Shown: piece by piece, positions 35,901 through 48,059 of the stretch
How positions within the stretch are numbered: position 1 is the first letter of the stretch
Layout of the letters: the number at the start of each line of letters is the position of its first letter
Assembly (NCBI GenBank): GCA_028023455.1
Contig: JAQFVV010012396.1
Span: forward strand, 10,146,085 to 10,210,084
Direction: 5' to 3'
Origin: Epiperipatus broadwayi
Lineage: Eukaryota > Onychophora > Udeonychophora > Euonychophora > Peripatidae
DNA length: 64,000 nucleotides
Program-made: the position numbers and the translations under genes
The notes under the pieces: model-generated
Seen by the model: only the letters and a program-made list of their open reading frames with translations
Database searches by the model: none
Told to the model about the DNA's origin: nothing

Positions 35901-36399
35901 TGTAATTGGAAAATTAAAGTTTAAAATTTTTCTAAAGACATTTAATATAGTTACAACAAAAATGTCATCATCACAAACCTTCAGCAAACACTGAGTAAAG
36001 AAAGTTAGTTATTTGTAAGCCTAAAATAATTACAAATACTGTATAGGGGACCCTGGTATATAACTAATTTAGTTTAAATAATTATGTATTATAATAAAAT
36101 ATCTTTCATCTTATTAAATGCAGAACCAACACATTGACATCAACTTCCGAATCATTTTTCACCTAAAAAGTTATCAATTGATACTTAAATTGATTCTCAT
36201 GTTGACAATTATCAAAACTAAAAGTTGTTGAACAATTTTTTCCACCACTGGTTTATAAACAAACACCTAAATTTTTAAACATTAATTACTAGATCAAGAT
36301 GTTTATTGGTTGTATTAAAAATATTCTGTAGATCATTTTGTGATTTAACAAGAATGAGTTTGTCAGCATATTGAAAATTTAGAAACTAAGAAAATGATT

Positions 36400-36960
36400 T
36401 TTTATTATTATTGTTTTTGCTTTTAATATATTCAAATTAAAAACTATACATTTTCAAATTCAATATCATATCTTGATGCCTGCTTCAGAAAATCATCTAT
36501 AAAACATTGTTATTAGTACATATTGTTCACTAGCCAGTTTTCATTTTAAATGCCTCAAATTTTTGATCAGCAGTAATGATATTTCCTATCATTTCATCCT
36601 ATAAAAGCTATACATTGTACATAGACTTCAATGTCAAACAGATAATTTTAATCAATGCCACAAATCTTTTCAATTAACTGAGTCAAATATTTGAACCAGA
36701 TCAATAAAAACAATATACAAATTAGATTTTGCTCCCAACACCTATTTTGCATTTATTTGGTAATAAAAACTTATTCTGTAGTGCTTCTGGAATATCTAAA
36801 CCTATAATGAATCTGTAATCATTCTTCTATGACTGTAAGCTATCCAAAAGAATCCTTGAAATATTTCTATTACAATGGATATCAGTAAGGTTCCACAATT
36901 ATTACAGCAGTCTCTCACCCCCCCCCTCTTATTTTTTATTAATTGAAACTAAAGCATTCT
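36400..36960 (-). pseudogene. Non-LTR reverse transcriptase fragment
   Basis: Minus-strand translation, with frame changes, gives a CNNCGTLLISIV stretch and then NLYIVFIDLVQIFDSVN followed by KDLWH. This corresponds to the DLYMTFVDL-KAFDTV region around RT motif A in the same family as the 48-kb element; the catalytic Asp is FID. A C-run at about 36909 interrupts it. Probably the continuation of the endonuclease copy at 39.35-40.6 kb, displaced by about 2.4 kb of intervening DNA. Confidence 0.6.
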
Positions 36961-36969
36961 TAACATCAA

Positions 36970-39340
36970 GTAATATATATCTTGGGCCATATATAGTAGT
37001 AATGGGAACTGAGGACATTTGATATTAAGAAAGTTTGGCAATTTTGTTGCTAACAAATGTTTATGTGACAAATCCACATTATTACTATTTGAGAAAATAA
37101 ACTCTAAAATTATTTTATCAAAATATTACTTTATTGATATAGTTTTATTTCATTAATTATTATATTGTATTAACACAATTAATTAAACATTTATAAATAA
37201 AAGTATGAAAAAATTAAAAAAAAATTTATAATAATATAACTAAATTAAAAATAATTTAAACAAAAAATGATATTGTGTCATTAAATTTTTAAATATTAGA
37301 GGGAAGCTCACGATATATCTGTAACAATGTACATTACTTAAATTATATGCTATTAAAAAAAATATGTACATAAATAAAAACATTAAAATTTGTAAATTTA
37401 ATCAGTACAGCAGCAAACCATTTTTTTATTTGGAGCAGTGTACATGATCTCATTTAGTAATAATATTTCTTTGGGGTAAATTAAAAGCACATATATTTTT
37501 ATTCTTCGCTTTGATGTTATAAAAAAAATACTTTCTAAGCATAAAGCTAAAAGTTTTATGAAATTTAATAAAATTCATCAAGTATCTATCTCAAGCAATA
37601 AAGCTAAAGTTTTTGATTTAATAATAGCAAAAAATAAGAACTATAAAATATTTTAGTATTGCATTAGAAAGCTTAAAGTTAGAAATGGGTAATGGCAAGT
37701 AAGAGTAACTGTATTTGAAGCCAAAACAGATTTAAAAATATCAAAACAACTAGAAAAATCATCATCTGCTAACAAGACTACTGTTAACATTTTCATAAGG
37801 AATAAAAACATTATTGAAGTAAAAGGATATCATCCAGAGTGTGTTTAAATTGCGATGAAAATCTGCACTTCACTATTAATTTTATTTAACAAAATAAAGA
37901 TATAGTATAATTAAATATTTTTATTTTGTTGGAAGAATATGAAGACTGAGCACAGACACAATAAATATATAAATGTCCTATTTAACTATATTACCATTTT
38001 CTTAAAATTTTGTTTATACTATAATCTTAATTTATATATGCATACTGCACACATAAAAAGCATCTGTGCTTTATATATATGCATGTTGAAAAAGTACTAA
38101 ACATTTGCAATTCACTAAGCAATATACTATTATAATCAAAGCTGGAGAGGGGCAGGTTCTTAAAGAAAAAAATAATATAATAAAATAACTTTTAATACTA
38201 GAAGATTCACCCTAGATTACATATGAAGACTGCTTTGTCCATTAAAAAAACTAACCCCAGCTAGCTTTGAAATTTTTGAATGTAGTACTCTTTTTGCTAT
38301 CAGCTTTCATTTGAGTTAAACAAACTTAAAATTTTGCTTTAGAAAACTGTGACTGGTTTATTTTCAATTTATACTATAATTTTTTTTTTTTTTTTGTATT
38401 TATGCAATAAGTCTATTATGGTTTTAATTGTTTTAACATATAACAAACACTTTTAACTTAATTTAGAACCCTGTCTTTATTGTCTATTACTTATAGCTCA
38501 TATCAGTTACATATGTATCTTGTTTACTTTGATTAATTACAGCAAAAAACTAGAAAGCACTTTTTCCAAAACTTTCAGTCATAAAAATATATTTATTAAA
38601 TAATAAAATATATTAAATTGTAGCCACTGAATTGTGTTATAATTTATTTATATACACTTAGAAACAGTGAACTTTTATTAATTAATTTATGGTTTTATAA
38701 CAATTAACATCTATTCTGTGAAAAACATCATATCACTGCCATTAATAAATTTAATTTATTTCATATTTATAAATGAGAATTTCATATGTATTTATTCTAA
38801 TATTCATGTTAATATGCAATGTAATTTTATTGACAATCTTTTTTTTTTTTTTTGATAAAAAGGTTTTTGCAGCTATATTGCAGTCAAGCACTAGATATGT
38901 AAGTGCCATTTAATTAACAAATTTTTAAAAAAATATTAAACCCAATATTAAATAAGTTTTTACACTATTTGGAATATTGCCAGAGATGCATACTGTAAAC
39001 AGATTTATATTTAATGGCACTAGAGCATATTTCTGAAAAGTATATCTAAAAGCAGTGTTATTATAGTAGTAAAAAAAATTAAATAAGAGATATTCTTGCA
39101 AAATGCTTTTAAATTTCTAAAAATTTCCATTAGTTTTTGAAGCTAATATCTCCCATCACATTTTAAACTTTATCTGATGTCTCATTAAAATTTATGGTTT
39201 TTTCATTTTTAAGATTATAAAAAAATACTTTAACTTCATTAAGCTACAAATTCTTGTCCAAATCTAAATGAGTAGATAAAATAGATATATCTTTAAAATC
39301 TGTCATTTGAATTTTTATGAAATTATATAAATGACTTTTG
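36970..39340. other. AT-rich DNA between two halves of a non-LTR copy
   Basis: No coding resemblance. It separates the RT fragment (36.4-36.96 kb) from the endonuclease/linker portion (39.35-40.6 kb) on the same strand, where only a few hundred bases would be expected, so it may hold a later insertion or expansion. I could not define ends. Confidence 0.4.
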
Positions 39341-39349
39341 TATGGATTG

Positions 39350-40610
39350 AATTTGATTGCATTATTTTACCAGTCCATATTTTGCTTTCAGTGTATCAAA
39401 AACATAAAGAAAATCACTCTTAACTTGATTTTTTTTTTTTTTTGCAGTTTTAATCCACCAATCATGTTTATGTTTTCTAATCATTTGCTGAACTTTTGCC
39501 TTTAATTCACTATATTCCTTATGAAAGTTCACATTTAATTTATTATTCTGTTATGATGAAAATATAACATTTCAATAATCAAATCACTAATAATAGTATT
39601 ATTGTAAGAGAAACAGATTTATTTGGGGGTGGGGGGTGGGTGAAGAATAGACTTATTTACGTCCACAAACTCTCTTTAAGACAATTCCATGTCTTATTAA
39701 CATGAGAAACTCGAAAATCCAAATTGACCAGTTTAGTTGCTGAAATTTAGCACGAGTGGTGGTTGCTTATAAAGAAAAAAAATTAAATTTTGTAGTAATA
39801 CATTTGGAATAAGTTGTATGTTAATCGCAACTGTCATTTTAACTTTAGAGCTTACCAGTCTATGATTTGTCCAACAATTTGCATCTCTATGCCAATTCCT
39901 AACTATAATGTAATCTATAAGAAACTATTTTTGAGTGTGGACATATCCAAACTTTTTATAGGAATTTTTTTTCCTACACAAAATATTTGTGATAGCAATT
40001 TATATGTTGTACAAAATTTCAGTAATAGCAGATCATTTGAGTTCACAGAACTAATAACATTATTTCCAATAATCTTGGACCAAAATTAAATGTTCATAAC
40101 AACATATATATTAAAGTTTCTAAGAAGAAAGATCAGGACTCTTAAGTTATCAATTAATGTCATTTTCAAATAGGCAGTAAAAGTTTTCTCTGAACTCTCT
40201 AAATCAAACCAATTTTAATATTATTAGCTTTCATTGATAATTCTAAGAATAAAAGATACCAAATTAGAATTTGCAGCAAATATAATATTATCCAATCTGT
40301 TTTCACTTTTTGATATATTCTTACAAAAAAAAAAAAACATGTAGCCATCAACATGTTACAAGTCAACTTCATTTTTCTGGAAGATGAATTTTGCTATGAT
40401 TACATATATCAATTTTAAATGTTGGCAGATTATTGAAGAGGTTATATCAAACAAGGTTCACATATTTATCTTTATTATTATCACTTCCTCTTGCTTCACC
40501 TTCATTACCATTTTGGATTTTACAATTATTTCTACATTCTTTGATGAGCAATCCACCAGGCAAAGTGATTTAGCCAGATTGTGTAAGGTAAACCATTTTT
40601 AGACAGGTGT
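39350..40610 (-). pseudogene. Non-LTR endonuclease and linker remnant
   Basis: The minus strand from 40.3 kb downward aligns with the plus-strand element at 48 kb. GATA..AATT..AATTTTGCAGCAAAT-type sequence at 40255-40285 matches its GVGFAAKF segment, and 39960-40085 matches the NTLF/VIGNNGIG segment. At 39355-39550 the translation gives KEYSELKAKVQQMIRKH, WWIKTAKK and LKAKYG, the linker before RT. All frames are broken. A G-run (GGGGGTGGGGGGTGGG, about 39624) lies within it. Confidence 0.6.
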
Positions 40611-40619
40611 TTCTAGATT

Positions 40620-43600
40620 CTTTTATTTTTGTGATAGGCATGAAGATCTTTAAATAAGGCTTCAGAATAGACAATCATTTGCTGAGTTTCAAAACAATTC
40701 ATTATTGATTATACTGCCTCATATAAGATTTCAAGTAAAGAATCTCAGTCTACTAAAATTCTCTCACTCATCGCTTTCTCATTTACTGACAGTTTTGAAA
40801 AAAAAAATTGAAATCACGATTGTTGCATAATTACAAGATGATAATATAATTATGCAAACAGAATTTCATTGTCACAATGGTTGGTAGGACAAGAAACTCA
40901 TAATGATTATTCCTATACTAACTTAAACAAGTGAAGACAATAAAATGGAAGGAAGATGAGAGAAAGAGCACAGAAAAAAGGATAGAAAATAAAAATATAA
41001 TAGATTTAATCTAACTTATATTTGCAAATAAAATTATGTAATATAGAGAGCATACCAATAGCTCAAACAAGTTCAGTTAAAAAAAAAAGAGTATTTAATG
41101 TGTACATACTTTTAATAAAAATATGTACAAAAAATAAAGGAAAGAGTTGGAATATTTTTTGGAAAAATTCATTATGAAAAAATGTACACAAAATGAGTTT
41201 TAAATTATATTGTTTTTATTGTACTTTTTATATGTTTATTTATGTGTAAATATGTACAAATAATGAAAATAATAATTCATAAAAAAATAAGACAAAAGGC
41301 AAATAAAATATTCATATTAGAAAGAGCAAACCTTAAATTATTTCTGCATTCAGGATTAGGATATAATAATATTTTAATATATTGTTGGAGTATAGTTATG
41401 CCATACTATAATTCAAACACATATGGGTCATAATCAGTTCAGTACCAATTTGGGATTTGGCATATTCAAATTTTTAGAATTACTTAACAGAAAAGATACT
41501 TAGCATGTGCCTGACGAATCACTATTTTAATTATGTTACACATTTTAAAAAAAATTTAAGGCAATATTAAATTAATTTGTACATTTCAAAGAATTTTAAA
41601 AGTTATAATAATAACTTCTTAATTTACATTTTGGATTCATATTCTAATGGCTTTTAATTTATCATATACTTTACCATATAGTTGAAGAACTGTATTTTTT
41701 TTTTTCTATAGAGGATTTCATTTATATTGTAATAACAACTCCAATTTCTTATAATTATTAATATTTCACTTACTGGTTTTTAATAAATTAATATGAGATG
41801 AGTAAAACTTAGTTATCTATTTTAATAACAATACCAGGATTCACTTTTGCATTTTTTGTTTTTAATTACTATTTTATTTGGATTTGCAATCTAAGTATAG
41901 ACATACATTTAGTTATCATATACCTAATAATAATTGGTTTATTACTCAGTAATGTGTAGGAAATTTCAGCACCAGACTTTTGTTCAGAGTTGGGCTACAG
42001 TCCATAGGTCTTAAGATCCAGAGTCGGTCACTTCATTAATATGCCAAAGCAGACATGAAAATAAAGATAAATCAAAATATTGTAATGATTTTTTTTTATT
42101 AATAGTACCAGACTTATTAAGAGCATAATACCTTTGACTGTGGTATAATTTAACACACAAATAAATTTCCACGGTAATAATCATTCAGTTGCATTCAATG
42201 CTAAAGCGTTTATGTCTGTCCATGTTGGAAGGGGTTTGTTTGAATAAAATTTGATTAGTTTATATACTCTTGTTCTGTATTAATGTCTTTGATATTTAGT
42301 GTTGAAAATATAATTTTCTTATTAGTCATAATTTTATTTAACCTTTTTTGGTCTTTTTCTAGATTTCTTCTGAATGATTATTTATACAATGTGATAAATC
42401 TAGATCTGTTGATTCTTGGCTTTCTTAATTTTTTCTAAGTGTATTCAAATAATGATAATGAATTTTCCTCATCAAATGAAACTTCTATTATGATATTGTT
42501 ACCAATGAGAAAAAATTCTTAGTATTGTTTACATGATTGATGTGATAAAATTGAGTGGGAAAATTAATATTTTCTTACTTGTCAAATCATTTGCAACTTC
42601 TTATCTAAATTATGATATTTTCACCTTCTGAATTCTCTTCTACTATGAAATCATCTTGATTTAAATGCTTTCATGAATAGATTTATTTCAGTCTAAATAC
42701 TGATTTCTAATTGGATTTACCATGATCCATTATTTGAGATTACGACAAGTTAAGTATGAAGCATCACATGACTTAATTTGTTAAATCTCTTATATGTTGT
42801 ACATTTTTTCTGTAGTATTCTTAGACATGATGTTTGGGATCATAGTTCATTTTTCTTTGATTTATTAAAAATATGTAATTTTACCTAGAAAAGGATATAT
42901 TATAGATTAACTAGTTTTCCAAAAATTCATTATTCAAAGCTATTAGTTTTGTGATTTTATTACTTTTATGGATGGTTGTGGGTTTAAGTTCAATAATTTT
43001 CATAGCATCTTTTAGAATTTTCAAGAATATCTGTAGATTTAACTTTTTAGAATATGGATAATATACCCTTCAACTGACCATGAGAAATTCTTTCCATTAT
43101 CGAAAACTTTTATATGATATTTTAAAAGTCATTTTTAATTTCATCTGTTAATTATGAAAACCTTTGCTACATTAAATTTAGAATTTTTTGTATATAGCAT
43201 AATGCATGCATAATTTTATATGGATATAAATTTATATATGCATAGTTTTATAAATTATGAGATAAAAGAAAACTATGTATGACTATATTATATATATGCA
43301 ATTTATAAATATTGACTATTAATGCATATGTGAAAATGTAAAGAAGTGGGTATATTTGTTTTGAAATATTAAAAATTGTGTACAAGTATATATTTGTGTA
43401 TATGTAGCTATTTCTATATTTTATATAATATTATCATTTTATATTTGTTATACATAAGTGAAATTTTATACTTCTAGTGCAGATTTAAACTTTGATATTG
43501 TTAATCACTATCTAAAATAAAATAGATTGATACTCTCATTCTACTGTGTTTTGGGCATAACTTGTGTATATATCTATTAAAGATGTTAATGTATGCTCAC

Positions 43601-44190
43601 ACTATGTGTCTACATGTCCCTTTATCATGTATCAATGTTTTTATTCATATACGTGTAGCTGTTCTTTCTTTGTATATATATCTATATGCATATTTATATT
43701 CATTTAAGTTTATCTTTATGTACATTTGTTCCTCACTGAAGAGCTGTTGGAGAAGCCTTTGTACTATAATGATAGCACATGCACACACACACATATATTA
43801 TAATTATTATGAATGTCTATTTGTTTTGTATATCTAATTGTATCTATAAATGAACTACTCATCTCAAATGTATTTGTTATAATATTGACAAAAAAAAAAA
43901 AAAACCTGTCAAATTATTGGGATTGTTTTTTGTTTTTTTTTTCATTTTGAGAATTCTATTATTTCTACCTTTTTTATTTTCATGAATAAGAATTGGTCCC
44001 CCTTTTAAAATAATTACTTATTAATTTACATTGTTGAGGAAAGTTGCTTTTTAAAACTATATGCATTTAAGATTTACAGTATTTTAAAATATTTATGAAT
44101 CTTATTTTATTTATATAAAGTTGAATAAGAGAAATTTGGTAGGTAATTTATTGATATTTTATTTTGTATAATTATTAATAAAAGTACATT
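40620..44190. other. Gene-free stretch upstream of the second ankyrin/SOCS gene
   Basis: AT-rich DNA without family matches; presumably intergenic plus the 5' intron implied by the acceptor at 44209-44210. A small GC-richer patch at about 41940-42050 (CAGAGTTGGGCTACAGTCC, TCCAGAGTCGGTCACTTC) may be a repeat fragment. Confidence 0.5.
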
Positions 44191-44200
44191 CAGATTTTTA

Positions 44201-44210
44201 TTTTTTGCAG
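44201..44210 (+). promoter_or_regulatory. 3' splice acceptor before the second ankyrin/SOCS coding exon
   Basis: A T-rich tract ends in GCAG at 44207-44210, with one nucleotide between the AG and the ATG. It occupies the same position as in the paralogue at 5.95 kb, which argues that this intron predates the duplication. Confidence 0.7.
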
Positions 44211-45831
44211 AATGGGTTTTAATGAAAAGGATCTGCTCAACGCAATAGAGTCCTATGATTTAAGCACAATAAAGTATTTTGTTAAAACATTACATGGTCC
44301 TGATATTTGGATAAAGGGAAAAAAGAAATTTTTACTTCTTGAAGTAGTATTATACAAAAACGCTTTACCAATAATTGAATTTTTGCTCAAAGAGAAGTGC
44401 AATGTTAATATACAGAACGGAAAAGGAGAAACAGCATTGCATTTGGCATGTTCTTTTGCAAATGGTGATATTGTGCACTGTTTATTAAAAGCAGGTGCCA
44501 ATATTAATATCAAGAATGCACATGGAGAGACTGCATTTCATTATGCTTGCAGGATGCCTACACCTTATCAGGAAGACCTTTCTGGTTATCAGTGTCATTG
44601 TGAAAAACCTACACTAAATATTGAAATTGTTCAATTACTTATCTCAAAAGGAGCTGATATAAATGCTCAAGATAAAAAAGGAAATACAGCTTTATTCAAT
44701 GCATGCCGAGAAAATTATTACTCCTTAGTTGAAATATTGATAAAATCTGGAGCAGATCTAGATATAAGAAATATTTATGGACATTCTTTATATTACGAAC
44801 CTTGTATCATGATTAATTATTATAAATGGGAGCCTCTTTTAGAATTACTTATTAATTCTGGTGCCCCTTTAGATTTTGAGCAAGTTATATTCCTGTGTCT
44901 TCATTCATCCACTAGGTTTGTGCACAAAATGCTGAAAACTGTACCATTAAGAATGGAAGAGACAGCATCTCTTTTGATTTTCGCTCTTCAATGTAAAAAT
45001 GAAACTTTATTTGAATATCTTTTGAAGAGTGGTATTGCAAACCCAAACTTTGCTGACAATCATTCTGAAAAGACAAAACCTTTGATTATAGAATGTGTAA
45101 TTAATAATTTGCATTCAGCATTATATTGTTTACTTAATATTTCTTACGATATTAATGTTAAAGATTATGATGGCCAGACTGCTCTTCATCATAGTGTTAT
45201 TGAGAATGATGAAGTTTCATTAAAACTACTGATTGATCACAATTGTGATATTAATTACACAGATAACTTAAATCGTACCCCATTACATTTTGCAGTAACT
45301 TTGAAGCGTTTTGAAATTGCAAAAATTCTTCTTGCGAATGGAAGCGATGTCAATATACAAGACAATAAAGGCCGTACTTGCTTGTATTATATTACATGCC
45401 CAGTGTTCTACAATCGTACTCAATTACAAAGGTTGGAATTAATCAAATTGTTTTTTAATTCTGGTTATCAGATTAATAAATTTGGCTTTACAGATTTTAT
45501 TTTTTCAAATCTTATTAATGAGTGGAATTTTTCACCTCCTTCATATACTGCAGAAATTTTGTTACTGTTTTTACAAGCTGGTTATGATATCAGTAGGGAT
45601 AATTCAGTTCAGCCAATTGAAAAATTTTTCCTTCGCCTTCAGAAAAAGACACGAGAGAATCACTGCAATCTTTTTAATTTGATTATATATTTAAGCCAAA
45701 AGCCATCATCATTACGAGAACTAAGTGCACGGGTTATTCGAGAAACTGTAAGATGCAAAGACATAAGTAAACTATTACTTCCAGAATCTCTTAAAAGGCA
45801 TATAAAGTTTGAAAATATTTTAATCACATAA
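44211..45831 (+). CDS. Ankyrin-repeat protein with SOCS box (ASB-like), paralogue
   Basis: A 539-residue protein from ATG 44212, one base after the acceptor. Ankyrin units run from about residue 38 to 424; the clearest are 71-102, 156-187, 320-351 and 353-384 with TALHLAC/TPLHFAV cores. Unit 3 (104-155) carries an insertion of about 20 residues containing YQCHCEKP; units between 188 and 285 are degenerate. AGYDISRDNSVQPIE (456-470) repeats the paralogue's motif. The SOCS box is about 499-535: the BC box reads SLRELSARVI, so the conserved Cys of SLxxxCxxxI is Ser, and the Cul5 side is LLLPESLKRHI. By family, a Cullin-RING ligase substrate adaptor; the Cys-to-Ser change may weaken Elongin C binding. 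Same strand as the 5.95-kb paralogue and diverged over most of its length. Confidence 0.9.
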
Positions 45832-45860
45832 AGAAACAAATTAATAATAATAAAATATTA

Positions 45861-45866
45861 AATAAA
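45861..45866 (+). terminator. Polyadenylation signal (AATAAA)
   Basis: A canonical hexamer 30 nt after the stop codon of the second ankyrin/SOCS gene, implying a very short 3' UTR. The next signal-like hexamers are not clearly better placed. Confidence 0.5.
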
Positions 45867-45869
45867 GAA

Positions 45870-48050
45870 AATCTATGCAAGTCTTTTTAAAAATTTGAAT
45901 ATATTTATTTTATTTACAAGATAGCTACAAAGAAGAAGAAGAAGATATATATCATTATTCTGAATAATTTGTTATCAGTCTTTCCAGTTCATGTTTAGAA
46001 AAAAATCTAAGAGGTCTTGATATTGTGAAAACAAAATGTACAAATTATTGGATGGTATAGTTGTGATTGATTTGTATGAAAATATGTGAATGGTAAAATA
46101 TACATATATATAAATATAACGCACAGATGATCATCATGTGATATAAATATAATGTACAGAAAAAACTCTTACATATAATTGTTTATGTAGACTTAATGTT
46201 ATAATGTAAATATGTGAGACTATGTTATTTAGAATGGAATTAAACATTGCAATAGAATAATATATGAAAACAAATGCTAGAAATTTTATATAATTGCAGG
46301 TTCTAATGCAGATTCATATAGGCTATGTTGGCATAGTGAATATTATTTGAAGAAGTAATTAGCTACATTTTATAGTAGAAACTTTTTAAAATAATATGAC
46401 ATAAAATAAGTGTTTAGAAAGTCATTTAAATTAGCAGATAATTTATTCTACTAAGGATATATGTTTGTCTCATGATAATAAATATATCATAATATATTTT
46501 CATATAGGAAAATATTTGTTTAATGCCACATTGGGAAAACAAATTTATGTAATGATAATCATCTCATATTTATTTTTTTTTATTTATTAATGACTTTTTT
46601 TCTTAGACTTTATTTCTTTTAAGATAGTATTAATACCACACATATTTTCAACTTTATATATTCATTTATTGACCTAATATTAGGATGGTAAATTTATATA
46701 GTGGAAAATAATATCAACTCGTTGAGTACCAAAACATACAGATTTCCTTCTTAATAATTATATTTATTTATATAAATCTGCAGTTTATTATTTAATGTAT
46801 ATATACTTATGATTATTCAGGGAGAAATATAAGAGATTAAATAACACTAGCTTTAAATATAACTAAATTTTTATTAATCACAAAATATTTAATAAATTTG
46901 TATTCAAATAATTATTGACAATGTAACTATTAAGCAACAATTATACAATAACATCTAAACATAATTAAATCATAACCAAAGGTCCTTATCTTTTAAGTAG
47001 TTAAATGCCCATAGAGTATTGCGATTTATATATTTATATGAATTATTGCATTTGAAATATCAAAATTTGCAATCCAAATCGAATCTATAAAGTGAAAGTT
47101 ATAACTTACAGAATAATAGATTATTTAACTCGAAATTTCTAATAATATTAAAAATTATTAATGAAATGTTAGACCAATATAAGCGTAAAACTTTCTTTTA
47201 ATTAAATACACATTGGCCTTAATATGAAATAGACAGGTGGACATATAACATTATGCATGTTATTATTTTTTATTATTATTAATACAATTCATCTAATTCA
47301 ATAAATCTTAATATTTATTCATATATAATATGGATAGATCTTTCACAATAATTCAATATATATATATATATAGGAATTATAAATTCTGATTAATGTATTT
47401 TGAAATTATTGATACTGAATTGCATATAGAGAGGGACACTAATATAGTTAAAAATATTGGTACTACAACATTGGATGATCCACACCGCTCAATGGCACTA
47501 TTGCTAATGCAAAGCAAATAGATATAACGTTACTGGGCTTTTTTTAAAAAAGCATTCCGTCTTTTTTTTTGGATTTATTTTGATTTTTTAAAACATTTAA
47601 TTTGTTTTATTCATAAACAAATACATATAACTTTTTCTTTTACCTGCATTTCTAACTCCAACTCCCTCTCCTTTTTAACTTAAGTCCTTGAGAATTAAGA
47701 AAGTAATGATAGAGATAAGTTTTAGTAGGCTGATGGTTCTTAATTCTGATCTTTGCTTGAAGCAGTAAAATCACTAATGAGTCAGTTTGGAACTGGGTTT
47801 TAGTGAGGCAGGAGCTTTGATTGGCAGTTATTATATGTTTAGGCAGTCCTATTTAAGAATCTTTCTGTCTACTGTAGAAGTGGAAACATCTAGAAAATGT
47901 AGTTTTAAAATGGCCTATCTCACACAGTGTCATGCCTGGCACATTACTCATTTCAGCAGTGGAAATAATATCAATAATAGTGGTAAAACAAGGGGTAGTG
48001 ATAGTACTAAAGTTAATTATTATAATTTTTTTTTCTAAATATAATTATTT
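45870..48050. other. Gene-free AT-rich DNA
   Basis: Nothing recognisable. It includes an AAG microsatellite at about 45930-45947 and a TA run near 47360. A frame at 47787-48038 matches no family and just precedes a non-LTR element. Confidence 0.5.
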
Positions 48051-48059
48051 GGAATATGG

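Noticed and set aside
43562-43837. Small protein of 91 residues
   Set aside because: Low-complexity, hydrophobic, cysteine/tyrosine-rich translation of simple AT/CA repeats with no initiation or splice context.
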